Assembly: GCF_024448715.1 (NCBI RefSeq)
Contig: NZ_JAMOHZ010000004.1
Span: 310,001-374,000 of the forward strand
Direction: 5' to 3'
Origin: Stutzerimonas stutzeri
Lineage (GTDB): Bacteria; Pseudomonadota; Gammaproteobacteria; Pseudomonadales; Pseudomonadaceae
DNA: 64,000 bases
This document shows, one piece after another, positions 1 to 7,057 of the stretch (the stretch's first letter is position 1; every line of letters starts with the position of its first letter). A program made the translations under genes and the position numbers. Under the pieces are notes generated by a model, which was not told the DNA's origin, ran no database searches, and saw only the letters and a program-made list of their open reading frames with translations.

Positions 1-302
1 ACTGCCTGGGCCGTGACCGGCGCGGCAGTGACGGTCCAGTCGATCTCGACCGTTATCGCTCTTGCTTGGGTATGGGCCAACAACAGCGCTTGCAGCGCCC
101 GGCTCAGCGCCTGCTGATAGCCATCCGCTGGAAAGCCCAGCGATAGCTCGAGATGCAGGTGCGTACCCTCGACCCGGAGCGCACGTACCGCGCCGGCACT
201 GATCAGGTCACAACCGAGGCAGGGTTCGACCCACTGTGACAGGGCGTGTTCGGCCTGCTGAGTCAGATCGATGCTGGGTGTCGCAAAGCGGTGAAGTGTC
301 AT
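1..302 (-). CDS. Mrp/ApbC-family Fe-S carrier paralogue, N-terminal part (cut by left window edge)
   Basis: Reading from the ATG at 302 to the window edge gives 100 open codons. The N-terminus matches the MIP18/DUF59 domain that precedes the P-loop ATPase in ApbC/Mrp Fe-S cluster carriers: a conserved SAGAVRALRVEG stretch, then LELSLGFPADGY, then a VEIDWTVTAAPVTAQA linker. The ATPase domain (KGGVGKST) would lie beyond position 1 and cannot be seen. The family conserves an acidic-proline motif here; this protein has EPCLGCDL, which adds two cysteines. A GGAG sits about 6 bases upstream of the ATG. It is the last visible gene of the operon, 126 bases after fpr with a REP pair between. Inference: a second Mrp dedicated to the Fe-S proteins of this operon, distinct from the housekeeping ApbC. 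Confidence 0.82.
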   Translation of the reverse strand, partial: MTLHRFATPSIDLTQQAEHALSQWVEPCLGCDLISAGAVRALRVEGTHLHLELSLGFPADGYQQALSRALQALLLAHTQARAITVEIDWTVTAAPVTAQA

Positions 303-333
303 GGTGAGCTCCAGGGCTAAATTGAATGGCTTT

Positions 334-414
334 TGTAGGAGCGAGGGGAACGCCGAGGCTTTGCTCGCGGACCCCAGGCCACGCAAAAGCTTCGCGAGCA
401 AGCTCGCTCCTACA
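334..414. repeat. REP pair (inverted)
   Basis: A Pseudomonas-type REP unit lies at 389-414, containing the palindrome GCGAGCAAGCTCGC and ending TCCTACA. A partly degraded inverted partner starts TGTAGGAGCGAG at 334. Together they could fold into a long hairpin between fpr and the Mrp-like gene and might act as an mRNA 3' stabiliser or partial terminator inside the operon. A related unit occurs at 48684. Confidence 0.8.
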
Positions 415-428
415 GGCCCGTCTCAGTT

Positions 429-1205
429 TCATTTCTCGACGAAAGCGCGCTCGATCACGTAGTCGCCGGGTTCGCCCTGCTGCGCCGACGCTTCGAAACC
501 CATCTCGTCGAGCATGCCGGTCAGCGCGTCGAGCATCGCCGGGCTGCCGCAGAGCATCACCCGGTCGCTGTGCTTGTTCAGCGGCGGCAGGCCGATGTCG
601 GCGGCGAGCTGGCCGGTTTCAACCAGCGTGGTGATGCGGCCCTGATTGCGGAACGGCTCGCGGGTGACGGTGGGGTAGTAGATGAGCTTGTCGCGCACCT
701 CTTCACCGAGGAATTCGTGCTGCGGCAGTTCGTGGGTGAGGTAGTCGTGATAGGCCAGTTCACTGACCTCGCGTACGCAATGCACCAGTACGATTTTGTC
801 GAAGCGCTCGTAGGCTTCGGGGTCGCGGACGATGCTCATGAACGGCGCGAGGCCGGTGCCGGTGCCGAACAGATAGAGGTGTTTGCCGGGCCGCAGGTCG
901 TGCATGACCAGCGTGCCGACCGGCTTGCGGCTGACCAGGATCGGGTCACCTTCCTTGAGATGCTGCAGGCGCGAGGTGAGCGGGCCGTCCGGCACCTTGA
1001 TGCTGAGAAATTCCAGGTGCTCGTCGTGGTTCGCGCTGACGATGCTGTAGGCACGCATCAGCGGCTTGCCCTCGACGCCGAGGCCGATCATCACGAAGTG
1101 ACCGTTCTCGAAGCGCAGGCCCGGATCGCGGGTGGTAGTGAAGCTGAACAGGGTGTCGTTCCAGTGACGAACGCTGAGAACGCTTTCGGTACCGATTGCA
1201 GCCAT
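429..1205 (-). CDS. fpr: Ferredoxin-NADP(+) reductase, Fpr-type paralogue
   Basis: 258 residues, the usual length of bacterial subclass I Fpr. It transfers electrons between NADPH and ferredoxin through FAD in the cytoplasm. Visible motifs are the FAD-binding RAYSI, the nucleotide-binding GTGTGLAPF, CGSPAMLD, and the C-terminal ERAFVEK typical of Pseudomonas Fpr. The start at 1205 is chosen because TTGGAGG lies at a good distance; an upstream ATG at 1226 would add seven unsupported residues. Several positions that I recall as constant in housekeeping Pseudomonas Fpr differ here (for example SIVSANHDEH and IVLVHCVREV), so it may be an operon-specific copy. It lies downstream of a 7Fe ferredoxin gene and an AprA-like flavoprotein gene, a likely electron chain. 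Confidence 0.93.
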   Translation of the reverse strand: MAAIGTESVLSVRHWNDTLFSFTTTRDPGLRFENGHFVMIGLGVEGKPLMRAYSIVSANHDEHLEFLSIKVPDGPLTSRLQHLKEGDPILVSRKPVGTLVMHDLRPGKHLYLFGTGTGLAPFMSIVRDPEAYERFDKIVLVHCVREVSELAYHDYLTHELPQHEFLGEEVRDKLIYYPTVTREPFRNQGRITTLVETGQLAADIGLPPLNKHSDRVMLCGSPAMLDALTGMLDEMGFEASAQQGEPGDYVIERAFVEK

Positions 1206-1250
1206 GGCAAAACCTCCAACAGTCAATGGGAAACGAGGCAGGAAAAATCG

Positions 1251-2258
1251 TCAGGGCGAGGCCAGCGCCATCATCGTCATCGCACTCAACAGCAGGCCGA
1301 CGCTGAGCACCACGAGCAGCAGCATCGGTCGCCAGCCTTGGGCGAAAAGCTCGCTCAAAGTGGTGCGCATGCCGAGCGCCGCCATGGTGACCAGCAGGCA
1401 CGCATTGGATGCAGCGACGAGCCCTTCGCGCAAACCGGTCGGCAACCAGCCGAGGCTGTTAAGTCCGAACAGGGCGAGAAAACCGAGCAGAAACAGAGGG
1501 AATTCGGCGCGGCCGGAATCGCCGCGGCGTAGTAGCCAGCCAAGCAGCAGCACCAGCGGAGCCAGCAGGGCGACGCGCAACAGCTTGGTCAGGGTGGCGA
1601 CATCGCCGGCTGTCTCCGACACCAGGTAGCCAGCGCCGGCGGCCTGGGCGACGTCGTGGATGCTGGCGCCGAGCAGCAGGCCGCTTTCGATGTCGCCATA
1701 GTCCAGGGTGGCGAGCAAAGGCGGGTAGACGAGCATCGACAAGGTGCCCAGCGCGGTGACGCCGACCACCACACCGAGCAGCCGTCGATCCTCCAGCCGG
1801 CCAGCGGGAATCACCGCCGCCACCGCGATTGCCGCCGATACACCGCAGATCGCCACCGCCACGCCGGCGACCAGGCTGTGGAGGGTCGGCAGGCCCAGCC
1901 AGCGGCCAAGCAGTAACCCGGCTCCGATCACCAACGGCACGCTGGTCGCCACCATCAGCAGCGGCAGGCTGCCAACGGTCAGCAGCTGCTCGACTCCGAT
2001 CCGCGCACCGAGCAAGGCCACGCCGATGCGCAGGATCTGCCGGCTGCAGAACGTCACGCCAGCCTGCATGCGCGCATCGGCGGCCTGATTGGCGAAACCG
2101 AACCCCAGCAGCAGCACCAGCATGAGCGCGGGCGCGCCGTAGTGTTCGGCCAGAAAGCTGCCGGCCAGGGCCAGCACCATGCACAGCGCCGCGCCGGGAT
2201 ACAGCCGACAGACGACGGCGAAGGGCGGCGCGAGCAGTTGCTGGGCGCGCATGTTCAT
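1251..2258 (-). CDS. YeiH-family putative sulfate/anion exporter, inner membrane
   Basis: 335 residues with about ten hydrophobic segments and the family's conserved RIGVALLGARI and AVAICGVSAAIA motifs, plus a DYGDIESGLLLGASIHDVAQ stretch. The family (UPF0324/PSE) is annotated as putative sulfate exporters, mostly without biochemical proof. The ATG overlaps the stop of the DUF971 gene as ATGA, so the two are translationally coupled. An alternative ATG lies two codons downstream at 2252. In this operon, export of an inorganic sulfur product such as sulfite or sulfate is a reasonable inference, not something the sequence shows. Confidence 0.88.
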   Translation of the reverse strand: MNMRAQQLLAPPFAVVCRLYPGAALCMVLALAGSFLAEHYGAPALMLVLLLGFGFANQAADARMQAGVTFCSRQILRIGVALLGARIGVEQLLTVGSLPLLMVATSVPLVIGAGLLLGRWLGLPTLHSLVAGVAVAICGVSAAIAVAAVIPAGRLEDRRLLGVVVGVTALGTLSMLVYPPLLATLDYGDIESGLLLGASIHDVAQAAGAGYLVSETAGDVATLTKLLRVALLAPLVLLLGWLLRRGDSGRAEFPLFLLGFLALFGLNSLGWLPTGLREGLVAASNACLLVTMAALGMRTTLSELFAQGWRPMLLLVVLSVGLLLSAMTMMALASP

Positions 2259-2566
2259 TGAAGGCGCTCGCCCAGTTCGCGCAGATAGGCCCAGGGATAC
2301 AGGCCGCGGTAATGGCCATCACTGAAGTGGAACTGCACGCCGCTGACGCCGGACACCTCCAGCCGATCGACGCCGACGTCGGCATCGATGAGTGTCAGCA
2401 TGCCGCGTTGCTGCGCCTGGGCGCACATCGAGCAGGCGCAGGACTTGCGCAGCGCCAGGCAGCTGAGCTGGCTGCGCACGCCGTCTGGCCAGAGAACTTC
2501 GAGCATCTTTTGCGCCTTGCGCAGGCGGATTTCCGTGGGTGGGGCGATCAGGGTCTGGGTGGTCAT
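2255..2566 (-). CDS. DUF971-domain protein (HCF101 C-terminal-like)
   Basis: 103 residues made up almost entirely of a DUF971 domain: it opens with TEIRLRKAQKMLEVLWPDG, has the family's cysteine-rich CACSMC after ALRKS, and ends with the YPWAYLREL block. DUF971 occurs alone, at the N-terminus of gamma-butyrobetaine hydroxylases, and fused to the C-terminus of the plastid Fe-S carrier HCF101 (MIP18-Mrp-DUF971). An AAGGAG lies 6 bases before the start at 2566. The start overlaps the preceding small gene (ATGA) and the stop overlaps yeiH (ATGA). With an Mrp-like gene in the same operon, a role in Fe-S cluster delivery is the natural inference. Confidence 0.88.
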   Translation of the reverse strand: MTTQTLIAPPTEIRLRKAQKMLEVLWPDGVRSQLSCLALRKSCACSMCAQAQQRGMLTLIDADVGVDRLEVSGVSGVQFHFSDGHYRGLYPWAYLRELGERLQ

Positions 2567-2769
2567 GGGCAACTCCTTAACCAATCAGAAAGAAGGGCCG
2601 ACAGGCGCGGCGGGTAGCCGTTCGGAGCCAATAGGGCAGGGGTTTCCGGTGTCCTGACGAAGCGGCTCTGATCCTCCACCGGCCGTGCGCTACCGTTCAG
2701 TGCAGCGCCGCCGATCACCAGCACCAACAGGGCGTGGCGGAGCCAACTCGTCATGACAAGTTCGGGCAC
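2563..2769 (-). CDS. Small exported protein of unknown function
   Basis: 68 residues if started at the GTG at 2769, or 63 from the ATG at 2754. A hydrophobic segment (ALLVLVIGGAALNGSA) looks like a signal peptide with a possible cleavage site before RPVED, leaving a mature part of about 45 residues rich in Pro and Leu. A GGAG in the 3' end of the ferredoxin gene lies 9 bases before the GTG. The stop overlaps the DUF971 start as ATGA, which argues that it is translated. I do not recognise the family. No metal ligands are evident apart from one Cys near the C-terminus. Confidence 0.58.
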   Translation of the reverse strand: MPELVMTSWLRHALLVLVIGGAALNGSARPVEDQSRFVRTPETPALLAPNGYPPRLSALLSDWLRSCP

Positions 2770-2772
2770 AGC

Positions 2773-3096
2773 TCAGCGCTCCAAGAACTGCAGCTTGTCG
2801 CCCTGATCGACCCAGACATCGGCTTCGGCCAGCGGACTGTTGGTTTGCATGATCACCGGCCAGACCTCGGCCAGTTCGGCGTTGAGTTCGATGAAATGGG
2901 TCTGGTCGGCGGGCAACGCGTTGTCGGCGAAGATCGCGTCGGCCGGGCACTCCGGTGCGCAGAGGCTGCAGTCGATGCAGGTCTCGGGGTTGATCACCAG
3001 AAAGTTCGGGCCCTCGTGGAAGCAGTCCGCCGGGCAGACTTCGACGCAGTCGGTGTATTTGCAGCGGATGCAGTTTTCGGTCACTACATAAGTCAT
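2773..3096 (-). CDS. fdxA: 7Fe ferredoxin (FdxA / Azotobacter FdI type)
   Basis: 107 residues, the family length. The N-terminus MTYVVTENC and the cysteine pattern C9, C12, C17, C21, C25, then CIDCSLC and ECP match 7Fe ferredoxins, where one 3Fe-4S and one 4Fe-4S cluster are bound; the C-terminal NAELAEVWP and FLER are also typical. Start 3096 follows AGAGGAG; the longer reading frame upstream has no support. In this family FdI partners NADPH-ferredoxin reductase, and an Fpr gene is in the same operon. The protein differs from housekeeping FdxA in the middle ([12 protein letters not shown]), so it is probably a paralogue feeding the operon's flavoprotein. Confidence 0.94.
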   Translation of the reverse strand: MTYVVTENCIRCKYTDCVEVCPADCFHEGPNFLVINPETCIDCSLCAPECPADAIFADNALPADQTHFIELNAELAEVWPVIMQTNSPLAEADVWVDQGDKLQFLER

Positions 3097-3134
3097 CTCA
3101 TAGCTCCTCTGGTGCGCCTTGCCCCTCACCTCAG

Positions 3135-3156
3135 CCCTCTCCCCGAGGGGAGAGGG
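3135..3156. repeat. Perfect GC-rich inverted repeat
   Basis: CCCTCTCCCC, a GA spacer and GGGGAGAGGG form a perfect hairpin with 10-base arms. It lies in the 80-base gap between the HEAT-repeat gene and the ferredoxin gene. It resembles a dispersed intergenic element common in proteobacterial genomes. There is no T-run, so it is not a classical terminator; it may affect mRNA processing. Confidence 0.75.
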
Positions 3157-3176
3157 GCGGAAGCACAGCGCTGATC

Positions 3177-4136
3177 TCAGGCGGCGGCGTCGAGTTTCGA
3201 CATGGCCCAGCGCGCCAGCTTGCGGACGTCCGGATCCGGGTCGTCCATCGCGGCCTCGACGAAGGCGCGGCCATCGTGATGACCGATCGTCCCCAGCGCG
3301 CCGATGGCGGCCTTGCGCAGGTTGCTCATCGGGTCGCGAGCGCAGACGCCGAGCGCCGGGATGGCGCCGATCGCACCGAGTTTGCCGAGCGCGTCCACGG
3401 CCTTTTCGCGGACCTGCCAGAAGCTGTCGTGCGTGGCCTCGACCAAGGGCTGTAAGGCCGCCTGGTAATTGAGCTTGCCGATGCTGACCGCCGCTTCGAC
3501 ACGCACTTGCCAGTGCGCGTCATGCAGCAGGCCGACCAGCGTCGGGCCGACCTGCTCGGGCGTGGCGTAGACCAGGGCGCCGGTGGCGGCGCGGCGCACT
3601 TCGGCGTCCTCGTCGTGCCCGGCGCGCTCCATCAGCGCGGGAAGGTTTTCGGTCTGCTTCAGCCAACCGATCACCGCCACTGCCTCGCGGCGCACGCCGG
3701 CATCGGCTGCCTGCATGCGCTGCAGCGCCGGGGCTTGGGCGGCCGGGTTGCGCAGCGGTTTGACTGCCCGCAGGATTCCAGCCACGACAAAAGGGTCATC
3801 CGTGCCTTCCAGCGCTTCGAGCAGCGGCATCGCCGCGGCCGGATCCTTGAGATCGGCCAGCGCATGGGCGGCGGAGTTGCGCACCACCTCGTTGCTGTCT
3901 TGCAGGGCAGCGATCAGCGCGTCGGCGATGTCCACCGCATCGAATTCGTCGACCACCTTGGCCGCCTCCTGGCGCACCGCGGGGTCGGGGTCGTTGAGTG
4001 CGAGGATCAGCAGTTCGGCAGCTTCCGGCTCGCCGCAATCGACCAGCTCGAGTACGGCAACGCGGCGAATGCCGGGATCCGCGGACGCCAGGTTGTCGGC
4101 GATTTCCTGCAGCATGGGGTCGTCATAGGTCTTCAT
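3177..4136 (-). CDS. HEAT-repeat (PBS-lyase type) scaffold protein
   Basis: 319 residues built from roughly nine or ten HEAT repeats of about 30 residues; typical units contain [55 protein letters not shown] and [12 protein letters not shown]. No signal peptide, membrane segment or catalytic motif, so it is probably a cytoplasmic protein-protein scaffold. Some HEAT-repeat relatives act as lyases or chaperones that attach or repair cofactors on protein partners. The start at 4136 follows TGAGGAGCC, where the stop codon of the upstream ferredoxin overlaps the Shine-Dalgarno, so the two genes are tightly linked. Inference: an assembly or docking factor for the AprA-like/AprB-like pair. Confidence 0.87.
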   Translation of the reverse strand: MKTYDDPMLQEIADNLASADPGIRRVAVLELVDCGEPEAAELLILALNDPDPAVRQEAAKVVDEFDAVDIADALIAALQDSNEVVRNSAAHALADLKDPAAAMPLLEALEGTDDPFVVAGILRAVKPLRNPAAQAPALQRMQAADAGVRREAVAVIGWLKQTENLPALMERAGHDEDAEVRRAATGALVYATPEQVGPTLVGLLHDAHWQVRVEAAVSIGKLNYQAALQPLVEATHDSFWQVREKAVDALGKLGAIGAIPALGVCARDPMSNLRKAAIGALGTIGHHDGRAFVEAAMDDPDPDVRKLARWAMSKLDAAA

Positions 4137-4146
4137 CAGCGGCTCC

Positions 4147-4380
4147 TCAGCGCAGCAGGTAGGGAATGTTCACCTTGACCGCATCGGTCGGGCAGTCGGT
4201 CTCGCAGGGCATGCAGTACCAGCATTCGTCGTATTTCATGTGCGCCTTGCCGGTGTCCGGGTTGATCCACAGGACGTCCAGCGGGCAGACGTCGATGCAG
4301 ACGCGGCAGCCCTTCTCGGCGATGCATTTCTCTTCATCCACGACAACCGGGACGGCAGAGCGGTGGTTGGCTACGGGCAT
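4147..4380 (-). CDS. Dicluster 4Fe-4S ferredoxin, AprB-like
   Basis: 77 residues with two 4Fe-4S motifs: an irregular first one (CIAEKGCRVCIDVCP) and a second (CWYCMPCETDCP). The CW-x-C-x2-C-x3-CP spacing is close to that of the beta subunit of APS reductase, but the longer C-terminal tail of true AprB is missing. A GAGGAG lies 8 bases before the start. It lies 117 bases downstream of the AprA-like flavoprotein gene and is very likely its electron-transfer subunit. It is generically a ferredoxin family protein; assignment as a working APS reductase subunit is not supported because sat, aprM, qmo and dsr genes are not seen. Confidence 0.9.
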   Translation of the reverse strand: MPVANHRSAVPVVVDEEKCIAEKGCRVCIDVCPLDVLWINPDTGKAHMKYDECWYCMPCETDCPTDAVKVNIPYLLR

Positions 4381-4435
4381 GGTGTATCTCCTCGGTTCCA
4401 GTCGAGCGGGTTCGGGGCGACCCGCTTCGCTGTAG

Positions 4436-4488
4436 GGGCGAATTTATTCGCCCGTTTGGCATCAGGTTGCGGCCGAGTGAATTCGGCC
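4436..4488. repeat. Two adjacent hairpins within the operon
   Basis: Between the flavoprotein and its ferredoxin lie GGGCGAAT-TT-ATTCGCCC (4436-4453) and GGCCGA-N6-TCGGCC (4471-4488). The first belongs to a repeat type beginning GTAGGGGCG that I recognise from Pseudomonas intergenic regions. No T-run follows. The hairpins may set the stoichiometry of the large and small subunits by mRNA processing, or may simply be an inserted repeat. Confidence 0.7.
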
Positions 4489-4497
4489 TTACGGGTA

Positions 4498-6234
4498 TCA
4501 GGCATTGGCGGCCTTTTTCACCCGCAGTTTGCTGTAGGCGTCCTTCTCTTCGCCCAGCGGGACGACGTAGTCGGCGACCGGGCGCTTGCCGTGGGCCATC
4601 TGGCCATTGGCGTCCTTGAACAGGCGGCTGTGGTAGAACCACTCGGCGTTGTCCTGCTCGGGGAAATCGACGCGGTAGTGGTACAGGCCCCAGCGTGATT
4701 CGGTGCGATACAGCGAGGCGCGCGCGGCCATCTCGGCGCAGTCGATGATCGATTGCACTTCCAGCGCCCGGAGCAGTTCATGGGGATCGGCGGCGGCGAG
4801 CTTCGGCACGTCTTCGCGCACGGCGAGGATGCGCTCCAGGCCAATCTCCATCTTCTTGGTCACTTTCGGCGGCTGCAGGTAGTCGTTCACCAGGCGGCGC
4901 ACCTTGTATTCCATCTGCTCGGGTGGAATGCCGTCCTTGACCAGCAGCGGTGCCTGAATACGCGCCAGCTCGGCGGCGATGAAGGCTTCGTCGAGCACGG
5001 GCTCGCTGCGGTCCTTAACGAACGTCGCGGCGCTCTCGCCGCAGATCTGTCCGTAGACGAACGCGCCGAGCATGTAGTTGTGCGCCACCGAGGCCATATC
5101 GCCGGCACCGTAAAGGCCGGGCACGGTGGTGGCGCCGGTTTCGTCGGTCCAGACGCCGGAAGCGGAGTGACCGGAGCAGAAGCCGATCTCGGAGATGTGC
5201 ATTTCCACCATGCGCTGGCGATAGTCGATGTGGCGACCTTCGTGGAAACGGCCGCGGGTCGGACGCTCGTTGGTGTGCAGGACGGTTTCGATTTCCTGGA
5301 TGGTTTCCTCGGCCAGGTGATCGAGCTTGAGGAACACAGGTCCCGTGCCGGATTCCAGTTCCTTGAAGAACTCCAGCATCATCTGTCCGGACCAGTAATC
5401 GCACTCGATGAAGCGTTCGCCATACGCATTGGCGGTGAAACCGCCGAGCGGGCCGGTGACGTAGGCGCAGGCCGGGCCGTTGTAGTCCTTGAGCAGCGGG
5501 TTGACCTGGAAGCACTCCAGATTCACCAGATCGGCGCCGACGTGGTAGGCCATGGCATGGCCGTCGCCGCAGTTGGCCGGGTTTTCGTAGGTGCCGAACA
5601 GGTAGCCGGAATTCGGCAGGCCGATGCGCCCGGCCGCGCCGGTGGCCATGATTACCGCCTTGGCGCGGATAATGATCGGCTCGGCGGTGCGGGTGTTCAC
5701 CCCGATCATGCCGGCGATGTTGCCGTCCGGATCCTTCAGCAGGCGGGTGGCCTGGAAGCGGTTCTCGATCTCCACGCGCACGCGGCGCAGGCGGCGGTAG
5801 AGGATCTTCTTGACGTTATGGCCTTCGGGCATCGGCAGCACGTAAGTGCCCAGGTGGTGCACCTTCTTCATGTCGTAATCGCCGGTTTCGTCCTTCTGGA
5901 AATGCACGCCCCAGGAGTCGAGCTTTTCGATCATTGAAAACGAGCGAGTCGCGTAGGCCATCAAGGCCGGCTGGTGGACGATGCCGTCGTTGGCGATGGT
6001 GATTTCCTTGACGTACTGCTCCGGCGTGGCATGGCCGGGGACCACGGCGTTGTTGAGGCCGTCCATGCCCATCGAAATCGCGCCGGAGCGCTTCACGTTG
6101 GCCTTCTCCAGCAGGATCACCTTGAGGTTCGGGTCCTGCTCCTTGACGGTCACGGCGGCCATCGGGCCGGCGGTGCCGCCGCCGATGACCAGCACGTCGG
6201 TGTCGATGACTGGGATGCCGTTGATAGTGGTCAT
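4498..6234 (-). CDS. AprA-like / fumarate reductase-type FAD flavoprotein
   Basis: 578 residues of the succinate dehydrogenase/fumarate reductase flavoprotein superfamily, closest in feel to APS reductase alpha subunit: Rossmann VIGGGTAGPMAA at 16-27, LEKANVKRSGAISMGMDGLN, a second FAD block VPGLYGAGDMA, and a C-terminal ESRWGLYHYR...EWF block that in AprA reads similarly. It is shorter than AprA (about 620). The start is preceded by TAGGAGG, in which the TAG is the stop of the GntR gene, so translation is coupled. Cytoplasmic; the likely reaction is a two-electron oxidation or reduction passed to the adjacent dicluster ferredoxin. The substrate is unknown. The ABC importer upstream suggests an organosulfur substrate, but a generic oxidoreductase role cannot be excluded. 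Confidence 0.88.
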   Translation of the reverse strand: MTTINGIPVIDTDVLVIGGGTAGPMAAVTVKEQDPNLKVILLEKANVKRSGAISMGMDGLNNAVVPGHATPEQYVKEITIANDGIVHQPALMAYATRSFSMIEKLDSWGVHFQKDETGDYDMKKVHHLGTYVLPMPEGHNVKKILYRRLRRVRVEIENRFQATRLLKDPDGNIAGMIGVNTRTAEPIIIRAKAVIMATGAAGRIGLPNSGYLFGTYENPANCGDGHAMAYHVGADLVNLECFQVNPLLKDYNGPACAYVTGPLGGFTANAYGERFIECDYWSGQMMLEFFKELESGTGPVFLKLDHLAEETIQEIETVLHTNERPTRGRFHEGRHIDYRQRMVEMHISEIGFCSGHSASGVWTDETGATTVPGLYGAGDMASVAHNYMLGAFVYGQICGESAATFVKDRSEPVLDEAFIAAELARIQAPLLVKDGIPPEQMEYKVRRLVNDYLQPPKVTKKMEIGLERILAVREDVPKLAAADPHELLRALEVQSIIDCAEMAARASLYRTESRWGLYHYRVDFPEQDNAEWFYHSRLFKDANGQMAHGKRPVADYVVPLGEEKDAYSKLRVKKAANA

Positions 6235-6242
6235 GTTGCCTC

Positions 6243-6986
6243 CTATTTCCGATCCACTCGGAACTGGTATTTGAATGCGTCGCCGCGGTAGCAGAGGTAT
6301 TCGAAGTCGATGGGACGGCCAGCGCGGTCATGGGTCAGCCGCTCGACGCGCAGGATGGGTTCGCCCGGCTTGAGGGCCAGGTAGTGCTGGTGTTCCTCGT
6401 CGGCCAGGGTGGCGTCGAGGCTGATGTCGGCGCGCCCGAGGGCGATGCCGAAGGCGTTTTCGAGCAGCGGAAAGATGTCGCCGGACAGATCCAGGCCGAA
6501 CAGCCGCCGGCCGATGTCGAGGGGGAAATAGCTGTTCTCGACGCAGACGGCGTCGCGGTTGAGGTAGCGCACGCGCTTGACCTCGACCACCTCTTCGCCG
6601 GCCAATAAATGCAGCGCGGCGACCACGGCCTTGGGCGGCTTGCGCTCCTGGATTGACAACAGCCGCGCCGTGGCTTCATAGCCCTGTGCGGCCATGGCCT
6701 CGCCGAACCCCTGCAAACGCTGAACGTTTTGCACGGCCTTGGGCTTGCTGACGTAGGTGCCCTTGCCTTGTGCGCTGAACACCAGTCCTTCGTTGTGCAG
6801 GTCGCGCAGCGCCTGACGAATGGTGATGCGGCTGACGCCAAAGGCGTTCATCAGCTCGTTTTCCGAGGGCAGGCGCTCATGGACCACGTAGCTGCCTTCG
6901 AGAATCTTGCGCCGCAGGTCATCGCGGATCTGCACATACAGCGGCAGCGGCGACTGACCCGGGGCAAGTTGCTGGGTGCCTTTCAT
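6243..6986 (-). CDS. GntR-family regulator (HutC/UTRA subfamily)
   Basis: 247 residues. An N-terminal winged helix at about 15-80 carries the family signatures LPSENELMNAFGVSRITIRQAL and GLVFSAQGKGTYV; a UTRA ligand-binding domain follows at about 95-240 (VKRVRYLNRD, VENSYFP, FEYLCYRGD). It is unusual in being embedded in the operon between the transporter ATPase gene and the flavoprotein gene, on the same strand, rather than at the edge. Its stop codon is part of the Shine-Dalgarno of the flavoprotein. A perfect 14-base palindrome 14 bases upstream of its start is a candidate autoregulatory operator. The ligand is probably the imported compound or a metabolite of it. Confidence 0.93.
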   Translation of the reverse strand: MKGTQQLAPGQSPLPLYVQIRDDLRRKILEGSYVVHERLPSENELMNAFGVSRITIRQALRDLHNEGLVFSAQGKGTYVSKPKAVQNVQRLQGFGEAMAAQGYEATARLLSIQERKPPKAVVAALHLLAGEEVVEVKRVRYLNRDAVCVENSYFPLDIGRRLFGLDLSGDIFPLLENAFGIALGRADISLDATLADEEHQHYLALKPGEPILRVERLTHDRAGRPIDFEYLCYRGDAFKYQFRVDRK

Positions 6987-7000
6987 TGGGTGAGCTCCAG

Positions 7001-7014
7001 CCTGTCATGACAGG
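7001..7014. promoter_or_regulatory. Candidate GntR operator, perfect palindrome
   Basis: CCTGTCATGACAGG is a perfect 14-base palindrome in the 71-base gap between the ATPase gene and the GntR gene, just upstream of the GntR start. Its shape (TGT-N4-ACA core) suits HutC-type winged-helix dimers. It may control an internal promoter for gntR and the redox genes separately from the transporter genes. Confidence 0.55.
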
Positions 7015-7057
7015 TCATGTCGAGCGGTGGCGAAAAACGTTGGGATTCGCGCATGGC

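Noticed and set aside
3135-3156. GC-rich hairpin as a rho-independent terminator
   Set aside because: Perfect stem but no T-run on either strand, and the genes on both sides belong to the same operon.
4753-5937. 394-codon plus-strand open frame antisense to the flavoprotein
   Set aside because: Mirror frame of a high-GC gene with strong homology on the other strand; composition is low-complexity and no motif or ribosome site is seen.
4147-6234. Calling the flavoprotein/ferredoxin pair a dissimilatory APS reductase
   Set aside because: Both proteins are shorter than AprA/AprB, and none of the partner genes (sat, aprM, qmo, dsr) is visible.
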